Source: Bermanella sp044597725 (GTDB taxonomy: Bacteria > Pseudomonadota > Gammaproteobacteria > Pseudomonadales > Oceanobacteraceae). Taken from it: a DNA stretch of 64,000 nt. Position numbers and translations under genes: made by a program. The DNA lies in assembly GCF_044597725.1 (NCBI RefSeq), contig NZ_CP139003.1, positions 992,001 through 1,056,000 on the forward strand. Direction: 5' to 3'. The first letter of the stretch is position 1. The number at the start of each line of letters is the position of its first letter. The notes under the pieces are model-generated. The model was given only the letters and a program-made list of their open reading frames with translations. It did no database searches and had not been told where the DNA came from. Of this stretch, positions 1 through 9,331 are shown piece after piece.

Positions 1-206
1 AGCATCATTAATACTAAATCAGGGACACCGCGAATAAGGGTGGTATAGGCTATCGCTAAACCTTGTGCTAGGCGGCTATCAGAAAGCTTGGCTGTGGCGC
101 CCAATAGGCCCAAGATAAAAGCAATTAAGAGGGATAGAATTGCCACTTCAATGGTGATAATAGCACCTTGAAATATTCCTGGCCCGTAACCATAAAAATC
201 AATCAT
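1..206 (-). CDS. hisQ: Basic amino-acid ABC transporter permease (HisQ type), partial
   Basis: This is the N-terminal 68 codons of an inner-membrane permease; the rest lies beyond the left window edge. The reverse strand reads from an ATG at 204-206 and begins MIDFYGYGPGIFQGAIIT, followed by a long hydrophobic segment. This is typical of HisQ/ArtQ-type permeases, which start with a short periplasmic stretch before the first membrane span. The binding protein (270-1019) and the ATPase (1044-1811) lie directly upstream on the same strand. The order ATPase, binding protein, HisQ is that of a polar amino-acid uptake operon, and a HisM partner is expected outside the window. Assignment to histidine, lysine, arginine or ornithine rests on the neighbouring binding protein. 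Confidence 0.85.
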   Translation of the reverse strand, partial: MIDFYGYGPGIFQGAIITIEVAILSLLIAFILGLLGATAKLSDSRLAQGLAIAYTTLIRGVPDLVLMM

Positions 207-237
207 TTAAAACTCGTATACTGCTGTTTGATAAACT

Positions 238-263
238 AAGACCGGTGCTGAGCACCGGTCTTT
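238..263. promoter_or_regulatory. Intercistronic hairpin between argT and hisQ
   Basis: A near-perfect palindrome, AAGACCGGTGCT/GAGCACCGGTCTT, lies between the binding-protein gene and the permease gene. In the operon direction it is not followed by a long T-run, so it more likely acts as an RNA-stabilising or partial-termination hairpin. Such a hairpin would let the periplasmic protein be made in excess over the membrane subunits, as is common in ABC importer operons. Confidence 0.6.
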
Positions 264-269
264 TTGCAT

Positions 270-1019
270 TTAGATTTTTATGCTGTAGTCAAAATACTTT
301 TTCATGATACGGTCGTAAGTACCATCTTCTTTAAGCTTTTTAAGGGCTTTAGATACTTTTTGTTCAAGCTCTTTATTACGCTTGTTAAATGCCGCGGCAA
401 TACCTTCACCAAAAATAGATACAGGCTTGCTCACCATTTCACCGGCTTGTTCAAAACCTGCTTCATCTTTAAGCATGCTTTCGCCCACAGGTGCATCAAC
501 AAATAAAGCGTCTAAACGACCACCTTTTAAATCTAAAACCATATCGTCAGCTGTGGTGTAGCGAACTACTTCAGCATCTTTATGCATTTCAGTTAAATAG
601 GCATCTTGTACGGTTGCGCGCTGAGCACCAATGCGTTTTCCTTTACTATTTTTAGGGTCAAAGCCACTGTCTTTGGCTGCAAAAAATGCAGAAGGTGTTT
701 GGTAATATGGCTCGGAAAATAAAACGCGTTCTTTGCGTTTATCGCTAATCGACATAGAAGAAAAAATCATATCGTATTTGCGTGCCATTAAACCTGGGAT
801 AATACCGTCCCATGCTTGAATAACCCACTCACAATCTTTTTTCGTGATTTCTTGGCAAACGGCGTTGCCTAGTTCAATTTCAAACCCGGTTAGAGTTCCA
901 TCTGGTGCTTTAAATTCAAACGGTGGGTAAGGTGCGTCTACGGCAACACGGATAGGATCGGCAGCATTGGCAAATACGCTAACGCTAAGTGCCACTGCGC
1001 TTATAATTGTTTTGATCAT
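270..1019 (-). CDS. argT: Periplasmic lysine/arginine/ornithine-type binding protein
   Basis: Periplasmic solute-binding protein (family 3, SBP_bac_3) that delivers a basic amino acid to the HisQ/M permease. At 249 residues it has the usual family length. A clear Sec signal peptide (about residues 1-19, ending VFANA-AD) precedes the mature start, which leads into the family pattern PYPPFEF and later GFEIELGNAVC. Two cysteines about 7 residues apart (near residues 55 and 62) match the disulphide of LAO/HisJ proteins. The start at 1017-1019 has a good GGAG site just upstream. It is preceded by hisP (gap 24 bp) and followed by hisQ. The ligand is inferred from overall resemblance to ArgT/HisJ and could be any basic or polar amino acid. 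Confidence 0.88.
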   Translation of the reverse strand: MIKTIISAVALSVSVFANAADPIRVAVDAPYPPFEFKAPDGTLTGFEIELGNAVCQEITKKDCEWVIQAWDGIIPGLMARKYDMIFSSMSISDKRKERVLFSEPYYQTPSAFFAAKDSGFDPKNSKGKRIGAQRATVQDAYLTEMHKDAEVVRYTTADDMVLDLKGGRLDALFVDAPVGESMLKDEAGFEQAGEMVSKPVSIFGEGIAAAFNKRNKELEQKVSKALKKLKEDGTYDRIMKKYFDYSIKI

Positions 1020-1043
1020 GGTTGAGCTCCTAATATTGGTATT

Positions 1044-1811
1044 TTAATAAACGGACGATATAAACTGCTTAAAACGCTCGGACTGCGGGTTGTCGAACAT
1101 GGTTTGTGGATGACCACTTTCTTCCACGCGTCCTTGGTGGAGAAACATTAACTGATTGGCCACATCACGCGCAAATGCCATTTCATGGGTAACTACCACC
1201 ATGGTTCGGCCTTCTTCTGCCAACTGGCGCATTACCTTCAATACTTCGCCAACGAGCTCTGGGTCCAATGCGGACGTTGGCTCATCAAATAGCATCACTT
1301 CAGGGTCCATAGCTAAGGCGCGTGCAATGGCCGCCCGCTGTTGTTGGCCCCCTGACATATGCGCAGGGTAATAGTCTTTATGGTCGTATAAGCCCACACG
1401 GTTTAGGTGCTCTTCGGCACGTTCAATCGCTTCGGCTTTTGATAAACCCAATACGTGAATTGGGGCTTCAATGATGTTTTCCATAACCGTCATATGCGAC
1501 CAAAGGTTAAACCCCTGAAATACCATGGAAAGCTGTGCACGAATGCGCTCCACTTGACGCATATTTGCAGGAGTGCGTACGCCTTTTTTATCCACCGTAA
1601 ACTCAATGTTCTCCCCTTGTACGATGACATCCCCCTGAGTTGGAATCTCGAGTAGGTTAAGGCAACGCAGTAGGGTGCTTTTACCTGAACCAGACGAACC
1701 AATAACGGAAATGACATCCCCCTTTTTGGCTTCTAACGAGATCCCCTTGAGTACTTCTAGGTCGGCGAACTTTTTGTGAAGATTGTTAGCCACCAACGGG
1801 GCGTGTTGCAT
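1044..1811 (-). CDS. hisP: Basic amino-acid ABC transporter ATPase (HisP type)
   Basis: Cytoplasmic ATPase of the importer, 255 residues. It has Walker A GSSGSGKST near residue 38, the Q-loop in MVFQGFNLW, signature MSGGQQQR, Walker B VMLFDEPTSALDP and the switch histidine in VVTHEM. The insertion between Walker A and the Q-loop (VQGENIEFTVDKKGVRT) is characteristic of HisP/ArtP relatives. It is the first gene of the operon visible here, transcribed leftwards with argT and hisQ. A 315 bp spacer separates it from the divergent aminotransferase, so the promoter should lie there. Confidence is high for the family and moderate for the substrate. Confidence 0.9.
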   Translation of the reverse strand: MQHAPLVANNLHKKFADLEVLKGISLEAKKGDVISVIGSSGSGKSTLLRCLNLLEIPTQGDVIVQGENIEFTVDKKGVRTPANMRQVERIRAQLSMVFQGFNLWSHMTVMENIIEAPIHVLGLSKAEAIERAEEHLNRVGLYDHKDYYPAHMSGGQQQRAAIARALAMDPEVMLFDEPTSALDPELVGEVLKVMRQLAEEGRTMVVVTHEMAFARDVANQLMFLHQGRVEESGHPQTMFDNPQSERFKQFISSVY

Positions 1812-2126
1812 GTGTTACTCCTCAAGCGTATTCATGGCAATGCATATCATCAGCATGGCTGTAGATAAGCCAAGCCGCGAAAACGCAAACTTTATACCAA
1901 ATGAAAATAATTATCTTTAAACAACTGCAAATTAGTAAAAACTTGGCCAATTTTGTGGTTATAAGCAAAGTTGTCCTGTTTACAAAAAGATCTAATTGCC
2001 AAAATCTGCATGAAAGTAGGGCGTTAATGAGCCTGCAGCACTGTTTTGGCACTTCTTGACGGGTTTAGGGTTTACAGACCCATCAATCTCTTTTTTAATG
2101 GCGGCTTAATTTAAATAGGTACTCTC
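1812..2126. other. Divergent intergenic region hisP / class V aminotransferase
   Basis: 315 bp, AT-rich, without a convincing gene. It must hold the leftward promoter for the hisP operon and the rightward one for the aminotransferase. I see no clear operator or riboswitch; a short open frame on the minus strand (1822-2052) has no family resemblance. Confidence 0.5.
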
Positions 2127-3242
2127 ATGGCTATACGAAACGATATTGATCCCGATGGACTACTAGAATATTCAGTAGTATTTACCGACCGCTCTCTCAA
2201 CCATATGTCGCAGCAATTTCAGCAGGTAATGCGCGATATATCTACCGAGCTTAAGCAGGTTTATAACGCGCAAGGTGTGGTAGTTGTGCCTGGTGGCGGC
2301 ACCTATGGCATGGAATCGGTTGCGCGCCAGTTTGCTAATCAAGAGCATTGTTTGGTGGTACGCAATGGTTGGTTTAGTTATCGCTGGACGCAAATCCTTG
2401 AGATGGGCGGCATTGCCAAGAGCCACACCGCATGTAAAGCGAGAATTGTTGATGAACAAGGTAGCTTTGCACCATGCCCAATCGAAGAAGTGACTGCTGC
2501 TATTCGCAGTGAAAAGCCTGCGGTGGTGTTTGCCCCTCACGTAGAAACATCTAGCGGTATTTTACTTAGCGATGACTATATTAAAGCCCTTGCGGATGCC
2601 GCCCATGAAGTGGGCGCCTTAATGGTGCTTGATTGCATTGCGTCGGGAACCTTGTGGGTTGATATGAAAGCCCTAGGTGTTGATGTATTGATCAGTGCGC
2701 CGCAAAAAGGCTGGAGTGCATCACCATGCGCTGCTTTGGTTATGTTGAGTGATAGTGGCTTGGCGCGCTTAGAAGAAACCACCAGTTCAAGCTTTGCTTG
2801 TGATTTGAAAAAATGGCAGCAAATTATGCAGGCTTATGAAAACGGTGGCCATGCATATCACGCAACTCTGCCTACGGATGCACTTAAAAAATTCCGCGAT
2901 ACATTGCTTGAAAGCAAACAGTATGGTTTTGATAAGCTTAAGCAACAGCAAACCGAGTTAGGGCAAAAAGTCCGTCAGGTTTTAGAGAATAAAGGCTATA
3001 ACAGTGTTGCCGCAGAAGGCTTTAAAGCGCCGGGCGTGGTGGTGAGTTATACACAAGACCCGGGTTTGCAAAGTACACAGAAATTTGCCCAGCAAGGCAT
3101 GCAAGCCGCTGCTGGTGTACCTTTAATGTGTGATGAGCCGGAGTCTTTCCAAACCTTTAGAATTGGTTTGTTTGGCCTTGATAAATTGCAAAATATCGAG
3201 CGCACGGTTGATCACTTAGCCAAGGTGCTAGAGCAAATCTAA
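2127..3242 (+). CDS. Class V pyridoxal-phosphate aminotransferase
   Basis: A 371-residue PLP enzyme of the serine-pyruvate/alanine-glyoxylate aminotransferase group. The N-terminal half carries VVVVPGGGTYGMESVARQF, the family's glycine-rich substrate loop, and later HVETSSGI and LDCIASGT (the aspartate contacting the PLP pyridine nitrogen). The PLP lysine is expected in SAPQKGWSASP near residue 193. The length fits a complete enzyme. The ATG at 2127 follows a weak AGG site. It stands alone between divergent and convergent neighbours, so context gives no pathway. Amino donor and acceptor cannot be told from sequence; relatives include serine-glyoxylate and 2-aminoethylphosphonate transaminases. 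Confidence 0.85.
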   Translation: MAIRNDIDPDGLLEYSVVFTDRSLNHMSQQFQQVMRDISTELKQVYNAQGVVVVPGGGTYGMESVARQFANQEHCLVVRNGWFSYRWTQILEMGGIAKSHTACKARIVDEQGSFAPCPIEEVTAAIRSEKPAVVFAPHVETSSGILLSDDYIKALADAAHEVGALMVLDCIASGTLWVDMKALGVDVLISAPQKGWSASPCAALVMLSDSGLARLEETTSSSFACDLKKWQQIMQAYENGGHAYHATLPTDALKKFRDTLLESKQYGFDKLKQQQTELGQKVRQVLENKGYNSVAAEGFKAPGVVVSYTQDPGLQSTQKFAQQGMQAAAGVPLMCDEPESFQTFRIGLFGLDKLQNIERTVDHLAKVLEQI

Positions 3243-3261
3243 ACCTGTTGTTTATGAACGT

Positions 3262-3290
3262 CAGTTGGCCTTATAAAACAAGGTCAACTG
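3262..3290 (-). terminator. Hairpin at convergent gene ends
   Basis: CAGTTGGCCTT and AAGGTCAACTG form an almost perfect stem with a 7-base AT loop. It overlaps the last codon and stop of the leftward TonB receptor and lies just after the aminotransferase. No T-run follows on either strand, so efficiency as an intrinsic terminator is uncertain. Confidence 0.5.
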
Positions 3291-5688
3291 ATAAATAGTA
3301 ATACGCACCTAAATATCCAAATGGTGATGTGCCACGGTAGGGGAATATATTTCCTTGACCATTTAGTGGTGGATCACTGCGGCGGTAATCCGGCTGGGTG
3401 TTGAATAGATTGTTACCGCCTAGACTTACGCTAACGATGGGATTAACTTGATAGCTAATTTGGCCACTCATCGTCCACTTAGCACTAAACCACTGGTCAG
3501 TACTGGTTTGCTCGCTCTCAGAAACGTAAACTGTTTTTCCATAGTAGTTTAGTGACGAATTAAACTTCCAATGTTGTAACGCATACTCCGCTTGTATAAT
3601 TGCTTTATGTTTGGGTAAGTAGTCAGTTAGACGCGCCTGTTCTTGTCGGTCAAATACTTGGTTTGAAACAGCGCCAAGCTCAGAGGGAACAATAACGTCT
3701 TCAATTCGGGTTTTATTATATTGGTAGCTAATACTTAAACTAAGGGGGTACTGGTTGATATGGCCTTGCCATTGCCCATTTACATTCATACCCACGGTGC
3801 GCGAATTAACCGCGTTTAAAAAGTAACGTGCATTACCAATACTATTATCATTCATGAAGTCTTTAGCATCTTGAGGAATATCGGATTCAGAATCGATAGA
3901 ACCGCTTAATACAATGCGATCATCAATACTTAAACTAAATATATCGGCATTAATAATTGCATTTTCGCTAATGTTATATCTAAGGCCAGCACCATAACGC
4001 ATAGATTTTTCTGGATCCAAGTCGGTAGCACCCAGTAATCTAGCGATAGGATGATCCACCGGAAATATGCCCACTTGTTTTCCTTCTATAGTACTGCCTA
4101 CTTGTGCGAAAGCGGTTCCGGTTCGGTAAAAATTCATTTGCTGTAAGCTAGGTGCACGAAAGCCGGTGCCAATAGCAAAGTAGCTGTTTAAATTGTTGTT
4201 AGGCTTAAAGTTAAACTGCCACTTTATATTGGTTGAACCACCAAAGTCGGAATATTGTTCGTGCCGTAAGGCGAGTTTAGAAAAATATTGCTCATTGTGT
4301 TGATAGTCGGCTTCGGTATAAACAGCGGCTAAATTGCGGTCGAGACTTTGTGCATTTTCCGGTGTGAAACCGCCATATAATTGTGCGCCAGCGGCTGCCT
4401 TTTGGCCAATATTGGGACCGTCTAAAATATCAATGCCACCGTCTACCCAAGATGCTTGCTCTCCAGCATATATGTGGTGTTTCTCAATACGAAACTCTCC
4501 ACCAGAGGATAAAGTTAAGGCATTATTAATGGGCCAAACTAAATCGAAGTTGGTGCTATTTTGCCAGTACTTTAATGTGCCTGAATCAAATTCAGTAGGA
4601 GATTGCGAACCAAGGGATGCATTCACACTGTCTGTTACATGAATATCCATAATATTGAGGCCATAACTATTGGATAGCGACCACTTTATATTTGTTTTGG
4701 ATATCTCAGTACGAATACCCAGAGTGGTAAATAGATCTGTTTGAGTGGGTTCGATATTAGGTAAATAGCCGTCAGGGTAAATCGATCTTATGGTGCGATC
4801 ATCGTTGGCTCGTCGGAAAAAACCACTGGCCTGAGTGCGCTTAATTGCCATACGGGCTTGAGCATATAATTCATAATCAAGATATTGAGTGTGGGCGTTG
4901 ATAATACCAGTGGCACTGAGTTCTTTGGGGTCACCGTAGCGATGTGTAGTGCGATAGTCGCCATTTTTGCTGCTATCAAAATAATAGTCTCGTCGGTCCA
5001 GCCCCGATACATTATTGGCATCGCTTTGACGCACTTGTAAGTTGGCGTATAAGCCTTTGTTGCCGGTTTGCAACGATACTTGATTGACTTGGCCATCACC
5101 TGCACTGCGCACGCGACTAAGTAGACGAATCGTATTTTTCGACTGAGTTTGTTTAAGCACAACGTTGATAACAGCGGCAATGGCATCGGAGCCGTATTGC
5201 GCGCTAACGTCATCTCTTAGGACTTCGATACGGTCAATGCTATCAATTGGGAATAGGCTTAAATCGACCCCGGTGCCACCACGCATTTGTGAATCGTTTA
5301 CATATACCATGGCGCTTTGGTGTACGCGTTTGCCGTTAATTAATACCTGAACATGCTCGGGCTTTAAACCGTGAATAGAAAAGGGCCTTACATGGTCGCT
5401 AAGGTCATCTATTGTGGCGTAGCCATAGGTATAACTACTAAGTAGTTGATTCAGCGCTTTGGCAAGATCTGCGTATCCGGTATTCTGTAGTTGAGCTGCG
5501 CTAATAATATCAATGGGTTGGGCTCGATTTTTACCACTGCGATTACCCACTTGAATGGGAATATTGCCTAATTCAGCCAAGCTTAATTGGAATAAATCAT
5601 CGTGATGCTCTGCATGGGTTAGGGGCGTGATGGCCAATAACAGACAGAATATGCTCACGGGATAGCGTCGCAGATGAGTGTATGGCAT
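3271..5688 (-). CDS. TonB-dependent outer-membrane receptor
   Basis: An 805-residue outer-membrane receptor. A signal peptide (about 1-26, ending PLTHA-E) is followed by a plug domain with HGLKPEHVQVLINGKRVHQS and the conserved IDRIEVLRDDVSAQYGSDAIAAVINVV (plug end, about residues 152-178). The remainder is a long barrel with alternating aromatic strands and terminal YYLSVDLVL. The N-terminus before the plug (LSLAELGNIPIQVG) replaces a classical TonB box, as in receptors of the IPR-type 'DLSLEEL' group. No siderophore-specific motif is evident. It ends facing the aminotransferase and starts 157 bp from the end of metE on the same strand. The ligand is unknown; proximity to metE does not establish a cobalamin role. 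Confidence 0.88.
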   Translation of the reverse strand: MPYTHLRRYPVSIFCLLLAITPLTHAEHHDDLFQLSLAELGNIPIQVGNRSGKNRAQPIDIISAAQLQNTGYADLAKALNQLLSSYTYGYATIDDLSDHVRPFSIHGLKPEHVQVLINGKRVHQSAMVYVNDSQMRGGTGVDLSLFPIDSIDRIEVLRDDVSAQYGSDAIAAVINVVLKQTQSKNTIRLLSRVRSAGDGQVNQVSLQTGNKGLYANLQVRQSDANNVSGLDRRDYYFDSSKNGDYRTTHRYGDPKELSATGIINAHTQYLDYELYAQARMAIKRTQASGFFRRANDDRTIRSIYPDGYLPNIEPTQTDLFTTLGIRTEISKTNIKWSLSNSYGLNIMDIHVTDSVNASLGSQSPTEFDSGTLKYWQNSTNFDLVWPINNALTLSSGGEFRIEKHHIYAGEQASWVDGGIDILDGPNIGQKAAAGAQLYGGFTPENAQSLDRNLAAVYTEADYQHNEQYFSKLALRHEQYSDFGGSTNIKWQFNFKPNNNLNSYFAIGTGFRAPSLQQMNFYRTGTAFAQVGSTIEGKQVGIFPVDHPIARLLGATDLDPEKSMRYGAGLRYNISENAIINADIFSLSIDDRIVLSGSIDSESDIPQDAKDFMNDNSIGNARYFLNAVNSRTVGMNVNGQWQGHINQYPLSLSISYQYNKTRIEDVIVPSELGAVSNQVFDRQEQARLTDYLPKHKAIIQAEYALQHWKFNSSLNYYGKTVYVSESEQTSTDQWFSAKWTMSGQISYQVNPIVSVSLGGNNLFNTQPDYRRSDPPLNGQGNIFPYRGTSPFGYLGAYYYLSVDLVL

Positions 5689-5804
5689 AGGCTGCCTTAT
5701 AATTCCAATTCAGTTATCACTGTTTTTTTATTTCTTTTGAGTATAGGGAAGCTTTTTTATATATCAAGCGTCACTATCAGCAGTGTAGAACAGATATGGA
5801 ATCA

Positions 5805-5835
5805 TGCACCCAGCGTGACTCAGACCCTGGGTGCA
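5805..5835. terminator. Inverted repeat between metE and TonB receptor
   Basis: TGCACCCAG and CTGGGTGCA form a 9-bp perfect stem around a 13-base loop, 11 bp beyond the metE stop. No U-run is seen on either strand, so it is either a weak terminator of metE or an mRNA 3' stabiliser. Confidence 0.4.
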
Positions 5836-5845
5836 TTGGGTCAAG

Positions 5846-8140
5846 CTAGGCTGACTGTTCAGTCCGTAACGTTTCCCTTAAGGTTTTGGCTGCGCTTACC
5901 ATATTTTTTAGGGCGGGCGTCACTTCCTGCCATTGTCGAGTCTTTAATCCACAGTCTGGGTTGACCCATAATTGTGATAGCGGAATCTTATGTGCAGCGG
6001 CTTCCAGTAGCTGGCTAATGGTTGCTTGCTCGGGAATATTAGGACTATGAATGTCGTAAACCCCGGGGCCAATACCATTTGGGTATGCAAAGTGTTCAAA
6101 CGCGTCTAGTAGCTCCATTTGCGAACGGGAGGTTTCGATCGTAATCACATCTGCATCCATTTCCGCAATGGCTTCAATAATGTCGTTAAACTCTGAATAA
6201 CACATATGGGTATGGATCTGTGTTTCATCGGCCACCCCATTTGCTGTTAGACGGAAGGCATTAATTGACCAATCTAAATAGGCTTTCCAGTCACTTTGGC
6301 GTAACGGTAAGCCTTCACGTAATGCCGCTTCGTCTATTTGAATAATATGGGTACCTGCTTTTTCTAAATCCAATACTTCGTCACGAATCGCCAGAGCAAT
6401 TTGCTCACAGGTTTGTGAACGTGGTTGATCGTCACGCACAAACGACCAATTTAAAATGGTAACGGGGCCGGTTAGCATGCCCTTTACGGGTTTACTAGTG
6501 AGCGACTGTGCGTATTCAATCCATTTAACGGTCATGGCATTAGGTCGGGTTACGTCACCAAAAATAATTGGGGGTTTAACACAGCGAGAGCCGTAAGATT
6601 GTACCCAGCCAAAATCGGTAAAGCTAAAGCCTGACAGTTGTTGGCCAAAGTATTCCACCATGTCATTACGTTCTGCCTCACCATGAACCAGTACGTCTAA
6701 GCCAATTTCTAGTTGCTGTTCAATATCGTGACGAATATGCGCTTGAATTTGCTGTTCGTAATCTGCTTGAGCAATGGCTCCTTGTTTAAACTGAAGGCGT
6801 AGCTGGCGGATATCCGCTGTTTGCGGGAATGAGCCAATTGTCGTGGTGGGTAATAGCGGAAGCTTTAACTTGGCTTGTTGTAATTCCCAACGCTTGGCAA
6901 AGGGTTGATTACGTTGGCTGTCTTTTTCCGTCACCGCTTGCAAGCGAGTTTTAACCTCAGGATTGTGCACACGGTTTGATTGTTGGCGGCTGCTAATGGC
7001 TTTTTGGTTATCCAGCAAGGCTTGCTCGATGGCGTTGCGGCCTTCATTTAAACCTTTTGCAAGAATCGCAACTTCATCAATTTTTTGTTTGGCAAATGCC
7101 AGCCAACTGGCAATTTCTGTATCTAGCTGTGTTTCGCTGTTTAAGTCCACCGGAACATGTAGTAGTGAACAAGAGGGCGCTAACCAAAGACGGCTTTTTA
7201 ACTTTTGTGCAATGGGTTGCAGCCATGCAAACGTAGCGTTTAAATCTGTTTTCCAAATGTTACGACCATCAACAACACCTAGAGATAAAACTTTATGGGC
7301 GGGTAACCAGTCGACTAAACGTTCAACTTCTTCTCGTGCTCGCACCGCGTCAAGGTGAACACCTTGTACCGGAAGTTCACAAACCAATTGTAGGTTTTCT
7401 TTTAACTCGCCGAAGTAGGTAGCCAATAGAATGTTAATACGTTGAGTTTGTAAGCTATGGTATGCGGTTTGAAAACCATGGCGCCAGTTAGCATCTAACT
7501 CGGTAACCAAAATGGGTTCGTCAATTTGCACCCAGCTGATACCACTTTCGGCCAGTTCATCTAATAATTGGCTATATACCGGAATAAGCTTTTCCAGTAG
7601 GTCTAACTTATTTGTATTGTCTTTGCTTTTGCCCAGCCATAAATAACTTAACGGGCCAATAATAACAGCTTTTGCGCGTATGTTGTTTTGTTGGGCATGT
7701 TGTATGTCGGCAATGAGACGACGGCTATCTAATTTAAATTCAGTGTCTTGGCTAAATTCCGGCACAATATAGTGGTAGTTAGTATCAAACCACTTTGTCA
7801 TTTCACCTGCTTGCAAACACTGGCATGCATCGTCTCCCGGCGCACTACCGCGGGCGGCGCGAAAATATTCGGTTAATTCGTTGGTATTGCCATCAGTGAA
7901 ACGAGCGGGAATATTACCTAAGGTGACACTCATATCCAGGACTTGGTCATAAAGGGAAAAATCGCCCACGGCTGCCAAGTTTAATGCTGATTGATCTACC
8001 CAATGATCTCGCTTTAGGTTGTTAGCCGTGTGGTTTAGGTCATCGGCTGATATTTCTTCACGCCAAAAACGCTCTAACGCAAACTTGAGTTCACGTTTTT
8101 TACCAATGCGTGGAAAGCCTAAGTTATGTGTACTAATCAT
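5846..8140 (-). CDS. metE: Cobalamin-independent methionine synthase
   Basis: MetE transfers a methyl group from 5-methyltetrahydropteroyl-tri-glutamate to homocysteine, the last step of methionine synthesis, in the cytoplasm. At 764 residues it matches the family's usual ~755. It opens with the conserved HNLGFPRIGKKRELK. The C-terminal catalytic barrel shows LPTTTIGSFPQT, VHGEAERNDMVEYF, the zinc-ligand motif HMCYSEFND, and VNPDCGLKTR with the final zinc cysteine. It is transcribed away from the LysR gene at 8241, the classical metE/metR divergent arrangement, with 100 bp between the starts. No cobalamin riboswitch fits in that short spacer, so MetR-type control is expected. Confidence 0.97.
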   Translation of the reverse strand: MISTHNLGFPRIGKKRELKFALERFWREEISADDLNHTANNLKRDHWVDQSALNLAAVGDFSLYDQVLDMSVTLGNIPARFTDGNTNELTEYFRAARGSAPGDDACQCLQAGEMTKWFDTNYHYIVPEFSQDTEFKLDSRRLIADIQHAQQNNIRAKAVIIGPLSYLWLGKSKDNTNKLDLLEKLIPVYSQLLDELAESGISWVQIDEPILVTELDANWRHGFQTAYHSLQTQRINILLATYFGELKENLQLVCELPVQGVHLDAVRAREEVERLVDWLPAHKVLSLGVVDGRNIWKTDLNATFAWLQPIAQKLKSRLWLAPSCSLLHVPVDLNSETQLDTEIASWLAFAKQKIDEVAILAKGLNEGRNAIEQALLDNQKAISSRQQSNRVHNPEVKTRLQAVTEKDSQRNQPFAKRWELQQAKLKLPLLPTTTIGSFPQTADIRQLRLQFKQGAIAQADYEQQIQAHIRHDIEQQLEIGLDVLVHGEAERNDMVEYFGQQLSGFSFTDFGWVQSYGSRCVKPPIIFGDVTRPNAMTVKWIEYAQSLTSKPVKGMLTGPVTILNWSFVRDDQPRSQTCEQIALAIRDEVLDLEKAGTHIIQIDEAALREGLPLRQSDWKAYLDWSINAFRLTANGVADETQIHTHMCYSEFNDIIEAIAEMDADVITIETSRSQMELLDAFEHFAYPNGIGPGVYDIHSPNIPEQATISQLLEAAAHKIPLSQLWVNPDCGLKTRQWQEVTPALKNMVSAAKTLRETLRTEQSA

Positions 8141-8240
8141 GTTTATGCTCCTATGTCTGTTAGGGGCATACTAGGACAAGCAATCAATGAATAATAATGG
8201 TAATATCTCATTAATTTATTAATTAAATTCATAGGTTGTT
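8141..8240. promoter_or_regulatory. Divergent metE/metR control region
   Basis: A 100-bp, strongly AT-rich spacer. It contains a near-palindrome around 8211-8231 (AATTTATTAATTAAATT with flanking TCA) that would suit a LysR-type T-N11-A operator. I do not find an exact enterobacterial MetR box (TGAA-N5-TTCA). Confidence 0.4.
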
Positions 8241-9128
8241 ATGTTAGAGCGTCATCACCTGCATATTCTTCAGGCCGTAGCGGAGTACGGTAGTTTGACC
8301 AAGGCAGCTGAGCATTTGCATTTGACTCAATCGGCCTTGACCCATGCGATTAAAAAACTGGAAACCCAACTCAATACGCCTGTTTGGCAAAAACAGGGAA
8401 GGCAAATTCAGCTCACTCAATGTGGCTATTTGCTGCTTGGCTTAGCTAATCGGGTTATTCCGCAATTTGAGCATATTGAACAACTGGCATCTCATATGGC
8501 ATCGGGTGAAAAGGGCACATTGCGCATTGGTATGGAATGCCACCCATGTTACCAGTGGCTACTTAAGGTGGTGGCACCCTATTTACAGCAATGGCCGCTG
8601 GTGGATGTTGATGTAAAACAAAAATTTCAATTTGGCGGCATGGCGGCATTATTTGCCCATGACATTGATGTGCTGGTAACGCCTGACCCATTAAGTAAAC
8701 CGGGTGTGGATTTCACTCCGGTATTTGCTTATGAACAAGTACTGGTTATGTCGGATCAGCATTCACTAAAAGATAAAACGTTTGTTGAAGCGAATGATCT
8801 TTTAGACGAAACACTGATTACCTACCCGGTGGCGTTAGATAGGCTAGATATTTATAGCCAATTTTTGTCACCTGCAAACTGCCGACCTAAGCGGCATAAA
8901 ACCATTGAAACAACTGACATTATGCTACAGATGGTCGCATCCGGTCGGGGCGTTGCAGCATTGCCCAAATGGCTTGTCTCTGAGCAATATCAAAATCTTA
9001 ATTTACGTTGCACTTCCATTGGTGAGCAGGGCATCCATAAATCCATTCACCTGGGTGTGCGTGAAGAGGATAAAAACATTGAATATGTGGAAGGTTTTTT
9101 ACAAATAGCACAGAAAACCAAATGGTAA
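8241..9128 (+). CDS. metR: LysR-type regulator of methionine genes (MetR)
   Basis: A 295-residue LysR-family transcription factor. The N-terminal winged helix-turn-helix (about residues 3-62) reads HLHILQAVAEYGSLTKAAEHLHLTQS with TQSALTHAIKKLE as recognition helix. The effector domain contains the MetR-like MECHPCYQWL, with cysteine and histidine residues near positions 99-102 where homocysteine is thought to act. Divergence from metE makes MetR the best call: it would activate metE with homocysteine as co-inducer and repress itself. The ATG at 8241 follows a weak site in AT-rich DNA. The length and start match the family. Confidence 0.92.
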   Translation: MLERHHLHILQAVAEYGSLTKAAEHLHLTQSALTHAIKKLETQLNTPVWQKQGRQIQLTQCGYLLLGLANRVIPQFEHIEQLASHMASGEKGTLRIGMECHPCYQWLLKVVAPYLQQWPLVDVDVKQKFQFGGMAALFAHDIDVLVTPDPLSKPGVDFTPVFAYEQVLVMSDQHSLKDKTFVEANDLLDETLITYPVALDRLDIYSQFLSPANCRPKRHKTIETTDIMLQMVASGRGVAALPKWLVSEQYQNLNLRCTSIGEQGIHKSIHLGVREEDKNIEYVEGFLQIAQKTKW

Positions 9129-9331
9129 TTATTGTTAATGTGCTATGTGATTGATAGGTATTTTCAACAACTGCCAGTGTAATTTTAATAAGAATACTTA
9201 GCATTTATATTTGGTGCTGAAATATGAAAAAAAAGCGGAAAATGATAGATATATAGCTAGAATTATTGCACAGTACCGACTATTGAAATTTTATATTAAA
9301 TAGCTGATAAACAAGCTAAAAGGGGTTTTTC

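Noticed and set aside
3271..8140. TonB receptor as a cobalamin transporter because it adjoins metE
   Set aside because: No BtuB-like features or cobalamin riboswitch are visible, and metE works without cobalamin.
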